A stretch of DNA of 64,000 bases, from contig NZ_JBBPBZ010000004.1 of assembly GCF_038070105.1 (NCBI RefSeq), positions 124,001 to 188,000 of the forward strand, read 5' to 3'. This document shows, one piece after another, positions 40,922 to 48,405 of the stretch. This stretch comes from Methylocystis sp. IM3. Lineage in GTDB: Bacteria > Pseudomonadota > Alphaproteobacteria > Rhizobiales > Beijerinckiaceae. The position numbers were made by a program, and so were the translations under genes. Below the pieces are notes generated by a model that saw nothing but the letters and a program-made list of their open reading frames with translations, had not been told where the DNA came from and did not search any database. Numbering within the stretch: position 1 is the first letter of the stretch; each line of letters opens with the position of its first letter.

Positions 40922-41768
40922 GGCGAAGATGCTCGCGCCGCCGCCGCCCCTGGTGATCGACGACACCAATCTCTCGCGCGCTTGGGCGCGGCTGCTGTTG
41001 CAGGTTCTTGACGGTGCTGGCACCGAGGTCGCGCCATTGATCCTGAGCCTGAGCGGCTTCACCCAGAGCGGCGCACCTCTCGAAGACCCGGCGGTGCGCC
41101 AAGCCCTCGATCGGCTACTCATGCGCAAAGGGAGACTTGTGATAGACGACGTCGCGTTCACCATTTTCCCGCAGCGCCTCTGGGAAATGTCGCGCGGCGA
41201 CCGGAAACGCTTCTTTACCCTCTATTGCGCCACATTCCCGCGTTGGCAGGCAATGAACCGTAAGGCCAATGGTCGCGGCCTCTATTTCGAGCGCCTAGCC
41301 ATGTACGGTCGTGGCCCCTGCGACGGCAATCAACTGGAGTGGATCTTGTCTCAGTTCAATTCGCGAACAGGCGTGCGCCGCTCGATGCTGCAGGCAACCA
41401 CCTTCGATCCGGGCCGCGACCATGTGGCCAGTGCGCAGCTCGGCTTTCCCTGCCTACAGCACGTGAGCTTCGAGCCGACCGCGGCCGGACTTGTCACCAA
41501 CGCGTTCTATGCCACACAGCAGATCTTCGACAAGGCCTATGGCAACTATCTCGGCCTGGCACAGCTTGGCGCGTTCATGGCCCAAGAGATGGGTATGCCG
41601 CTTGCGCGCCTCAACGTTATGGTCGGGGTCGCCAAGCTTGAGCGGATCACCAAAAACGACGCTGATTTCGCGCCGCTGATCGTCGCCGCTCAGGCCCTCG
41701 TGACGCCGCCCGCTGTGCCGTCAGCGCGGCGCGCCACAGTCGCTATGGCCATCGGAGCAGCGCGTTGA
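40914..41768 (+). CDS. Thymidylate-synthase-like enzyme
   Basis: The 284-residue protein keeps the layout of thymidylate synthase-type folds. It has paired arginines (RTGVRRSMLQATTFDPGRDH, Arg 155-156), a Pro-Cys motif (FPCLQHVSF, Cys 180, His 183), and the helix with Asn 211 in AYGNYLGLAQLGAFMAQEMG. Thymidylate synthases and dUMP hydroxymethylases use the Cys to attack C6 of dUMP; here the surrounding residues differ from housekeeping ThyA (PCLQH instead of PCH). That suggests a changed substrate. The N-terminal 120 residues are unfamiliar. Upstream GGAGGA supports the start. Phage enzymes of this family make hydroxymethyl-dUMP for base modification. Confidence 0.72.
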   Translation: MSKAKMLAPPPPLVIDDTNLSRAWARLLLQVLDGAGTEVAPLILSLSGFTQSGAPLEDPAVRQALDRLLMRKGRLVIDDVAFTIFPQRLWEMSRGDRKRFFTLYCATFPRWQAMNRKANGRGLYFERLAMYGRGPCDGNQLEWILSQFNSRTGVRRSMLQATTFDPGRDHVASAQLGFPCLQHVSFEPTAAGLVTNAFYATQQIFDKAYGNYLGLAQLGAFMAQEMGMPLARLNVMVGVAKLERITKNDADFAPLIVAAQALVTPPAVPSARRATVAMAIGAAR

Positions 41769-42901
41769 GTTCGAGGTCTCCCAAAATCCCGTCGAAACGT
41801 CCGCGCGGCCGCCCCTTAAGAGACCGTCCAAGCGCAACCAGCGCATTACTGCCGATGGAGCTACCTGTCGCCGTTCGGCCCGCGGCGGCTTCGCCGGCGC
41901 CCGTGCCGATCGTGTTGCGACACCTCGCGCCGGCCAAGGTGTCGGAAGTCTATGAGAGTTATTGGCGCTTTGCCGCCGAACGGCAGGCGGTGTTCTTTCG
42001 CCGCGCGCGCGGTGAGAAGCGCCCCTGGACCAGCAATCCGGTGCTGGCGATCTTCAAATTCACCAACGCCTACCGGGCGTCCGACCGGGTCAGCCAATAT
42101 CTCATCCGGCATGTCATTTATCACGAAGACCTGCCCAAGTCGCCGCGCGAAGTGTTCTTTCGCATCCTGCTGTTCAAGCTGTTCAACAAGATCGAGACCT
42201 GGGAGCTTCTCGAACGCGCGCTTGGCCCGATCACCTTCGAGGACTATCGCTTCGCTGCCTATGACGCGGTGCTCTCGCGCGCGATGCAGGCCGGCCATCG
42301 CATCTACTCGGCTGCATACATCATGCCGCCGGGCAGCCGCGCCTTCGGACGGCCGGCCAAGCACCAGAATCATCTGTTGCTGCTTGAACGGATGATGGCG
42401 GACCGGCTTGCCGAGCGGCTGGCCCAAACCCGAACGATGCAGGAGGGGTTCGAGAAGCTGCGCGCCTATCCGACGATCGGCGACTTCCTCGCTTATCAGT
42501 TCATCACCGACATCAATTACAGCGAACTCACCGATTTCAGCGAAATGGACTTTGTCGTGCCCGGCCCCGGGGCACGCGACGGCCTGCGTAAATGCTTCCT
42601 CGATCCGGGCGGCCTGAACGAGCCCGAGCTCATCCGGTTGATGGCCGACCTGCAGGAGCAGGAGTTCGAGCGACTGGGTCTCGATTTCCAATCGCTCTGG
42701 GGCCGGCGGCTCCAGCTGATCGACTGCCAGAACCTGTTCTGCGAAGTCGATAAATATGCGCGCGTGGCGCACCCGCAGATCGCAGGAATGACCGGCCGTG
42801 TCCGGATCAAGCAGAAGTTCGAGCCGACCCCCGAGCCGATCGAACTCTTCTATCCCCCCAAATGGAACCTCAACGACAAGATCAGCATAGACGCGCCGTA
42901 G
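41765..42901 (+). CDS. 5hmU-DNA-kinase helical domain / thymine-pyrophosphorylase-like protein
   Basis: The 378 residues resemble the helical domain of 5-hydroxymethyl-dU DNA kinases and alpha-glutamyl/putrescinyl-thymine pyrophosphorylases, predicted to hypermodify thymine in phage DNA. Family-type segments are RPWTSNPVLAIFKFTNAYRA (86-105), YPTIGDFLAYQFITDINYS (235-253), MDFVVPGPGARDGLRKCF (261-278, helix-hairpin-helix-like) and IDCQNLFCEVDKYARV (319-334). The start is TTG overlapping the preceding stop (TTGA), preceded by GGAG; an internal ATG at residue 31 is possible. The basic N-terminal 45 residues could bind DNA. The assignment is from pattern memory, so the exact reaction is open. 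Confidence 0.7.
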   Translation: MSSRSPKIPSKRPRGRPLRDRPSATSALLPMELPVAVRPAAASPAPVPIVLRHLAPAKVSEVYESYWRFAAERQAVFFRRARGEKRPWTSNPVLAIFKFTNAYRASDRVSQYLIRHVIYHEDLPKSPREVFFRILLFKLFNKIETWELLERALGPITFEDYRFAAYDAVLSRAMQAGHRIYSAAYIMPPGSRAFGRPAKHQNHLLLLERMMADRLAERLAQTRTMQEGFEKLRAYPTIGDFLAYQFITDINYSELTDFSEMDFVVPGPGARDGLRKCFLDPGGLNEPELIRLMADLQEQEFERLGLDFQSLWGRRLQLIDCQNLFCEVDKYARVAHPQIAGMTGRVRIKQKFEPTPEPIELFYPPKWNLNDKISIDAP

Positions 42902-42935
42902 TGCGCTTCAGTGGGTGAGGCCGAAGGAGGCGAGC

Positions 42936-43841
42936 GTGGATTTCAATAGCTATCAGAAGGAGGCATTGCGCACCGATCGTGTGCCCGCTCGCGATGGTGC
43001 CGACGATGCCACATCGTTGATCGTGCCGATGCTAGGTCTAGCTGGCGAGACCGGTCAGCTACTTAGCGAATACAAGAAGCATTTGCGCGACGGCGAAGCG
43101 CATCGCCTGTTCAAAGAGCGCGTGTCTGAGGAACTAGGCGACCTACTCTGGTACATCGCCAACGTCGCCAGCAAGTTCGAACTCTCACTTTCTGATATTG
43201 CCACCGCCAACCTGGCCAAGGTCAAGCAGCGCTGGGCGAGCGAGCGCAACGAGCCGCTCACCTTCGACGCTGAGCTACCCGAGGGCGAGCGCCTGCCGAG
43301 GCGGTTTGAGGTCGAGCTCATCGATGTCGACGGCGAAGCGCGCCAGCGGGTACGTGTTCTAATTGACGGCAAGCCCTTCGGCGCAGAACTCACTGACAAT
43401 GCCTACGATCCGGATGGATATCGCTTTCACGATGTTTTCCACTTCGCTTACGCCGCGGTGCTGGGCTGGTCGCCCATCGCGCGCGCCTTGCTCCGGAAAA
43501 AGCGCAAAAGTCGGCCGTTACTCGACGAGGTGGAGGACGGCGGCCGCGCGGCGGTCATCGAAGAGGGCGTAGCGGCGCTCGCCTTCGATTATGCGCGTCG
43601 CCATCGCTTCCTCGACGGTGTTGCCGCCCTCGATTTCCAGCTCTTGCGCACGATCAAGGACATGACGTCCCATCTGGAAGTGCGCCAATGCACCACCGGT
43701 GAGTGGGAGCAGGCGATCCTGCAAGGGTTCGAGGTGTGGCGCGCTGTGTTCGCCGCGCGTGGTGGCCGCATCGCCGTCGATCTCGACGCGCGGCGCCTCG
43801 CCTTCCTCGGCCCCTCGCATGGTCAGGAGCCGCGCGCGTGA
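42936..43841 (+). CDS. MazG-like nucleotide pyrophosphohydrolase with extra C-terminal domain
   Basis: The 301 residues start with a MazG fold: GLAGETGQLLSEYKKH and VSEELGDLLWYIANVASKFE carry the Mg2+-binding Glu/Asp residues. Such enzymes cut NTPs or dNTPs to monophosphate and pyrophosphate. Residues about 110-300 form a second helical region with YRFHDVFHFAYAAVLGWSP and VEDGGRAAVIEEGVAALAFD, also rich in acidic and His residues, seen in long MazG-like proteins. GTG at 42936 is chosen because AAGGAGG lies five bases upstream. It fits a role in removing or sanitising nucleotides in the island's pathway. Confidence 0.8.
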   Translation: MDFNSYQKEALRTDRVPARDGADDATSLIVPMLGLAGETGQLLSEYKKHLRDGEAHRLFKERVSEELGDLLWYIANVASKFELSLSDIATANLAKVKQRWASERNEPLTFDAELPEGERLPRRFEVELIDVDGEARQRVRVLIDGKPFGAELTDNAYDPDGYRFHDVFHFAYAAVLGWSPIARALLRKKRKSRPLLDEVEDGGRAAVIEEGVAALAFDYARRHRFLDGVAALDFQLLRTIKDMTSHLEVRQCTTGEWEQAILQGFEVWRAVFAARGGRIAVDLDARRLAFLGPSHGQEPRA

Positions 43842-43843
43842 GC

Positions 43844-44227
43844 CTACGGCCCCAGTGCGATAACGCTCGCCATCGCCAAACCGCCTGCATGGCTAATGCT
43901 GAGACGCCAGGCGGTTATCCCCAACGCCGCTGCGGTCTTCAGCGCGCCGCCGGCGAGTTGGACCTCCGGCGCTGCGCCCGGCGCGCGGTGAATCACGACA
44001 TCCGTGAACGCAATCCCAGCGCCGAAGCCCGTCCCAAGCGCCTTGAGAACCGCCTCCTTGGCGGCAAACCGCCCCGCCAGGCGCTCGACCCGATCGGTCC
44101 CATTGCCGATCTCGTCAAGCTCAGCCTGATCAAAGCAACGCGGAACGAGCGGGTTGCGCGGATCGTCGATCCAGCGCCGCATCTCGGCGACCTCCACAAG
44201 GTCGATGCCGTGTCCGATGAAGTTCAC
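43844..44227 (-). CDS. Holo-ACP synthase (AcpS-type phosphopantetheinyl transferase)
   Basis: The 127 residues match AcpS: IGHGIDLVEVAEMRRW with the metal-binding Asp, CFDQAELDEIG, and RLAGRFAAKEAVLKALGTGF with the second metal ligand. AcpS moves phosphopantetheine from CoA onto a Ser of a carrier protein. The start is GTG at 44227, five bases after GAAGG; the longer frame upstream has no family similarity. It lies on the opposite strand to the other cargo genes, convergent with MazG. A dedicated AcpS in a small island strongly implies a dedicated carrier, most likely the ACP-like protein at 39352. Confidence 0.88.
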   Translation of the reverse strand: MNFIGHGIDLVEVAEMRRWIDDPRNPLVPRCFDQAELDEIGNGTDRVERLAGRFAAKEAVLKALGTGFGAGIAFTDVVIHRAPGAAPEVQLAGGALKTAAALGITAWRLSISHAGGLAMASVIALGP

Positions 44228-44328
44228 GAAAGCCTTCTTTCCCTTGAGCCCAACAGATCGAGGCGCGTCCAAAACCAAGGAGCGCGGCGAATGATGGCTG
44301 AATAATAGGGACCACGGGGAGCAAAGTA

Positions 44329-45078
44329 ATGACCAAGCCACCAGCCATGTTCTGGAGCGGGGAAACGCTCAGCGAGCGGCTCAAAACGCTGATCGACCCG
44401 TTCGCGCCCGAACGCGTGGACTGTGCTGCCTACACGTTGTCCATCGGCCCCGAAGTCTATGTCTCGCCCAATGATCAGACGGCCGATCCCACCACAGTCA
44501 CCGTCCGTAAACTTAGCGACGGCGAGGCATTCACCGTTCCGCCCGGCCAGTTCGCCTTCCTGCTTACCGAGGAGATCGTCTCAGTTCCAGCCGATGCACT
44601 GGCTTTCATCTCTATCCGCGCTAAGATCAAGTTCCGAGGCCTCGTCAATGTGTCGGGATTTCACGTAGATCCGGGCTATCGCGGCCAGCTAACTTTCGCC
44701 GTCTTCAATGCAGGCCCCGTGCCGATCCACCTCAAGCGCGGGCAACCAATCTTTCTGATCTGGTACTCAAGCCTCGACTGCGAGACCGCCTTTAAGAAGG
44801 ACGGCACCATCCACGAGGGCATCGATCCCGAGCTGGTCACGTCCGTCGCCGGTGAGCTGCAGTCTTTTGCCAGCCTCTCGAAAAAGATCAAGGACGTTGA
44901 CAAGGCACTCGGAGACCGCGTCCATGCCGTTGAGAAGGAGCAGACCTACTACCGCGTCATCGGCGCAGTCGCGCTTGCACTTGTGATCGCGCTAACGGTG
45001 AATTGGCTCAAGGACATCCTCCCTTCGCGATCCGCTCCAGCCCCCCAGGCGACGTCGGCGCCGCCGGCTAGACCATAA
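44329..45078 (+). CDS. dCTP-deaminase/dUTPase-like protein with C-terminal membrane anchor
   Basis: The first 150 of 249 residues form a trimeric dUTPase/dCTP-deaminase fold: AYTLSIGPEVYVSPNDQ, AFISIRAKIKFRGLVNVSGF, HVDPGYRGQLTFAVFNAGPV and KRGQPIFLIWYSSLD. Asp 114 occupies the dUTPase-type catalytic place, but the Glu of dCTP deaminases is replaced by Ala 124. A coiled helix (SKKIKDVDKALGDRVHAVEK) and a membrane segment (VIGAVALALVIALTVNWLKD, about 210-230) follow. This anchoring is unusual for the family. It may sense dNTPs or phage nucleotides at the membrane. ATG at 44329 follows GGGGAG. Confidence 0.75.
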   Translation: MTKPPAMFWSGETLSERLKTLIDPFAPERVDCAAYTLSIGPEVYVSPNDQTADPTTVTVRKLSDGEAFTVPPGQFAFLLTEEIVSVPADALAFISIRAKIKFRGLVNVSGFHVDPGYRGQLTFAVFNAGPVPIHLKRGQPIFLIWYSSLDCETAFKKDGTIHEGIDPELVTSVAGELQSFASLSKKIKDVDKALGDRVHAVEKEQTYYRVIGAVALALVIALTVNWLKDILPSRSAPAPQATSAPPARP

Positions 45079-45146
45079 ACGAGCAGCGGCGTGCGACGGC
45101 TAAGAGAAAGGGAAGGCAAAGGTGTGAATCTAGCGGGCTAAAAATC

Positions 45147-45302
45147 GTGAATGCACAAATTTTGGAAGCTTTGACTGCAAACCGACGAGAGCGTCGTCAT
45201 CATTGGCGAGAGCAAGGTTGGAAGGGCGACTTTATCCGAGCCCTGCAATTCATCCTCGACCCCACCCATGAATCCAAAACCCTTGAGGGGTCCGGAAGCT
45301 AA
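45147..45302 (+). CDS. Possible small ORF at the island edge
   Basis: A 51-residue frame starts with GTG at 45147 and ends at 45302, overlapping the convergent virD4 stop by four bases. The product (ALTANRRERRHHWREQGWKG, then FIRALQFILDPTHESKTLEG) has a natural-looking composition but no ribosome site is obvious. It may be a real small protein or the remnant of a longer gene. Confidence 0.3.
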   Translation: MNAQILEALTANRRERRHHWREQGWKGDFIRALQFILDPTHESKTLEGSGS

Positions 45303-47341
45303 GCGGCAGTCCAATCTTTTCGGATTTTCTCTGTGATTGCCGTCAGACTCTTCAGAGCAGATCCGATCTCGTCGCCAGCGTGCGAGGAAATTGCCTGCCG
45401 CGCCTCGGCGTTTATCCTGGCGATGACGTTCTCCACGTCAACGTCCGCTCGCTGCTTTCGCGCGCCTTCTTGGTTAGAGTCTCCTGGCGGCGCTTCGGCG
45501 TCGGATTTCTCGTTCGTATGCAAGACGGGGGTTGCAGCGGACTCAGCTTGCGCCGCCTTCGAGGCCAGCCTCGACTTGAAATGAGCATCCAGCCACGCTG
45601 AGGGCTCGGTCCAGTGTAGCAAACGCGGCGGATCGATCAGCGGAACCGCGGTTTGCTTAATCAACCGCCGCATCTGCCGATCACGAAAGAAATAAACCTT
45701 CGCAATCTCGAACGGCCGCGCATTGGCGACGAGCAGGATCGACTTGTCCTTCGCCATCCGCGTCAATTCTTGCGGCCGCCGCAGGGGCGCCGCCATGTGC
45801 CCGAGCGACACGCGAGATTGCGAGAGCCCGGCTCCCATCATCTTCGTCGTATGCGTCGCCGTGTAGGTCCCCAGCGCGTCCGAGACATATTTCGCGGTCT
45901 CGTTGTCGTTGATCGCGACGAAGAGCTTTAGCGCCGCTCCGGCGACGAGCGTCTCTCGCATCGCCTTGCCATAGGTCTCGTCGAGCTGCGAGATGTTTTG
46001 CAGCACGATCGCCATCCGGAAGCCATAGCCGGCGCTGACCGCGATCTTCGAGGCGAGAGACGACATCCGACCGAGCGCGTAGAATTCATCGAGGAGCAGA
46101 AGGACCTGATGCGGTTCGTCGGCGCCAGGGAGGTTTCGCATCAGCACGTCGTGGATCTGCTGGAATAAAATACGAATGAGCGGGCGGTAGCTTTCGAGAT
46201 CGGCAAGCGGCGAGCCGATGAATATCGACATGCGCTTGCGACGCAGATCGCGGACATCGAAATCAGACACCTCCGTCACGGCGCAGATCAGCGGCGAGTC
46301 CCAGGGCGCGAAAGCATTGTTGACGTTGAACATGACCGAGCCGCGCGTGCGGTCGGGAATCGCCACAAATTGATTGAAGGCGTCGAACACCCAGGAGGGA
46401 ACGGAGCCGTCATTTTCCGTCGCGACGATGGTTTTCAGTACGTCGGCGATGTCGTGCCCAGTCGAGATCACCCGCACCGCGGAGCGAATATGCCGCGCCT
46501 TCTCGAAATGGATGCTCGTCATCACATAGCCGAGCAGCGCCGCGACGGTCTTGCGGGCGGCAAGCGTCCATTCGTTCTCGACTGAGCCGGTCACGACGAG
46601 GAAGCTCGCGATATTGGCGCAATCCGTCGCCATCTCAGGCCCTGGCCGCACATAGTCCAGCGGATTGTAGCGGTGGGAGGAGGCCGAGCCCGGCGCAAAG
46701 ACGAAGACGGCGTCGCCCTTGGCCGCACGCGCCGCGCCGAAGGATTTCAGATTCTCGCTCTTGATGTCGAGCGTCACCATGGATCCGGGCCAGGCGAGGC
46801 CGTTCGGGATCACGAAGCTCACGCCCTTGCCGGTGCGGGTCGGGCCGACGATCAGCACGTGGCCCGGATCGTCCGAGACCAGCATCTGGCCGTTGAGGCG
46901 GCCGAGGATAATTCCGCTCTTCGCCCCCAGCCCGGCCCGGCGCGCTTCGGAAAGCGTCCCAAAGCGCGCGTCGCCGTGAAGCGTTGACCGGCGGTTCGCG
47001 TAGAGAAAGATCGCTAAGGCGAGGAAGAGTGCGAGCACGAGGCCAGCGGCGATGGCGCCGTTTTCCAGCGCGAGGTTGGAGACGCGCTTGTCCTGCGCAT
47101 AGACATAGAAATGCTTGTAGGCGAGCGGAAAGCCGTGATCGAAGGAGAGAGGCGGAAACTGCTCGAGGTCGAAGCGGGGATTTTCCGTCGTGACCCTCTT
47201 GAGAAGCGCCCATTTCTGCGCAGGCCTGGAGAAGCCGGAACGAAAGCCGGTCACGATCGCATAGGGCACGACCCAGAGCAGCGCCGCGGCGAGGGACAAG
47301 AATAGCCCAATGACCAGCCGCTCGAGATGTTCCCGCATCAT
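45299..47341 (-). CDS. virD4: Type IV secretion coupling protein VirD4/TraG
   Basis: This 680-residue inner-membrane ATPase links the relaxosome to the secretion channel. Two N-terminal membrane segments (about 10-30 and 95-115) are followed by the nucleotide-binding domain with Walker A IVGPTRTGKGVSF and Walker B VLLLLDEFYALG, plus the RecA-like segments QNISQLDETYG and the family-typical MVTLDIKSENLKSFG. The C-terminal 100 residues are charged and probably contact substrates. It is the last gene of the minus-strand virB operon, 14 bases after virB11. Full length, no anomalies. Confidence 0.93.
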   Translation of the reverse strand: MMREHLERLVIGLFLSLAAALLWVVPYAIVTGFRSGFSRPAQKWALLKRVTTENPRFDLEQFPPLSFDHGFPLAYKHFYVYAQDKRVSNLALENGAIAAGLVLALFLALAIFLYANRRSTLHGDARFGTLSEARRAGLGAKSGIILGRLNGQMLVSDDPGHVLIVGPTRTGKGVSFVIPNGLAWPGSMVTLDIKSENLKSFGAARAAKGDAVFVFAPGSASSHRYNPLDYVRPGPEMATDCANIASFLVVTGSVENEWTLAARKTVAALLGYVMTSIHFEKARHIRSAVRVISTGHDIADVLKTIVATENDGSVPSWVFDAFNQFVAIPDRTRGSVMFNVNNAFAPWDSPLICAVTEVSDFDVRDLRRKRMSIFIGSPLADLESYRPLIRILFQQIHDVLMRNLPGADEPHQVLLLLDEFYALGRMSSLASKIAVSAGYGFRMAIVLQNISQLDETYGKAMRETLVAGAALKLFVAINDNETAKYVSDALGTYTATHTTKMMGAGLSQSRVSLGHMAAPLRRPQELTRMAKDKSILLVANARPFEIAKVYFFRDRQMRRLIKQTAVPLIDPPRLLHWTEPSAWLDAHFKSRLASKAAQAESAATPVLHTNEKSDAEAPPGDSNQEGARKQRADVDVENVIARINAEARQAISSHAGDEIGSALKSLTAITEKIRKDWTAA

Positions 47342-47355
47342 AGGCGGCCGATCTT

Positions 47356-48405
47356 TCAGCGGACCCGCGCCGCGGCGTCCTGCTTCCAGGCGGCCATGCG
47401 CGAAAAATAGATTTCAGACGTCCCGCGCCAGCCGCCCAGTCGGCTCTGCTGGATCACGATCGGCAGGACCGTTTTCACATAGGAGATGATCTCGTCCTTA
47501 CGCAGGCCGAGCCCGCTCTGCATGACCATTAGCGCGAGTTGCTCGAACGCGCCTGCCGGGCTGTCGGCGTGAATGGTCGTGATAGAGCCGGGATGACCGG
47601 TGTTGACCGCCCGCAGGAAGGAATAGGCCTCTGAACCCCGGATCTCGCCGAGAAAAATCCGGTCCGGGCGCAGGCGCATGGCGGCCTGGAGTAGGCTCTC
47701 GATCGTCACCCGCGCCTGACCCTGGTCGCCTTTGGAGGCGACGAGCGGCAGGAAGTTTTTCTGTAGCGGCTTTACCTCGCGGGTGTCTTCGATCGTGACG
47801 ATCCGCTCCTCGAGGGCCACTTCCTTCAAAATGGCGTTGAGAAAGGTGGTCTTGCCTGACGAGGTGCCGCCCGAAAGCAAGATGGAATAGCGATTACAGA
47901 CAGCGAGCCGGATGAAGGCCTCGATCCGCCCGGCGTCCAAATGCTCGCAGAGCGCGCGGTCGACCTCGGACAGTTCATCACCGGCGGAGACCTTCACCCG
48001 CTCGAAGGAGCCCATCCGCCGATAATCCTCGAGCGCGAGCTCCTTGATCACCTGCTTGCGGATCGCGAAGGCTCCGCCGTTGGTCGTCGCCGGCGGCAGC
48101 ACCCCCTGAAAGCGTTCACCGGTGGCGAGCGCGGCCGAGAGCAGCGGGTGCTCGCTATTGACGCTTTGATGCGAGAAGCCCGCGACGCGCTCGCAAAGAT
48201 GCTGAATCCAATCGCTCGTGACCGCAGGCGCCTCGATGCGCCGCATCGCCGATTCCCCCATCACCTCGACGAAGAGCTCGCCCGGGCCATTGGCGACGAT
48301 TTCGACGACCGTCTCGTCGTTCAGCCATTGCCGCAGCGGCCCGAGCGCGTCTTCGAGGAAGACCGTATGGGCTCCCGCGTCCTTATCGACGAGCCTTGGC
48401 TTCAC
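47356..48405 (-). CDS. virB11: Type IV secretion ATPase VirB11
   Basis: This 349-residue hexameric traffic ATPase energises pilus assembly and transfer. The nucleotide-binding domain has Walker A SGGTSSGKTTFLNAIL, the Asp box ITIEDTREVKPLQ and the Walker B-like RPDRIFLGEIRGSEA, then the His box TGHPGSITTIHADS. It starts with GTG at 48405 and overlaps virB10 by 23 bases, which is a tight coupling. Length and motifs are normal. Confidence 0.94.
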   Translation of the reverse strand: MKPRLVDKDAGAHTVFLEDALGPLRQWLNDETVVEIVANGPGELFVEVMGESAMRRIEAPAVTSDWIQHLCERVAGFSHQSVNSEHPLLSAALATGERFQGVLPPATTNGGAFAIRKQVIKELALEDYRRMGSFERVKVSAGDELSEVDRALCEHLDAGRIEAFIRLAVCNRYSILLSGGTSSGKTTFLNAILKEVALEERIVTIEDTREVKPLQKNFLPLVASKGDQGQARVTIESLLQAAMRLRPDRIFLGEIRGSEAYSFLRAVNTGHPGSITTIHADSPAGAFEQLALMVMQSGLGLRKDEIISYVKTVLPIVIQQSRLGGWRGTSEIYFSRMAAWKQDAAARVR

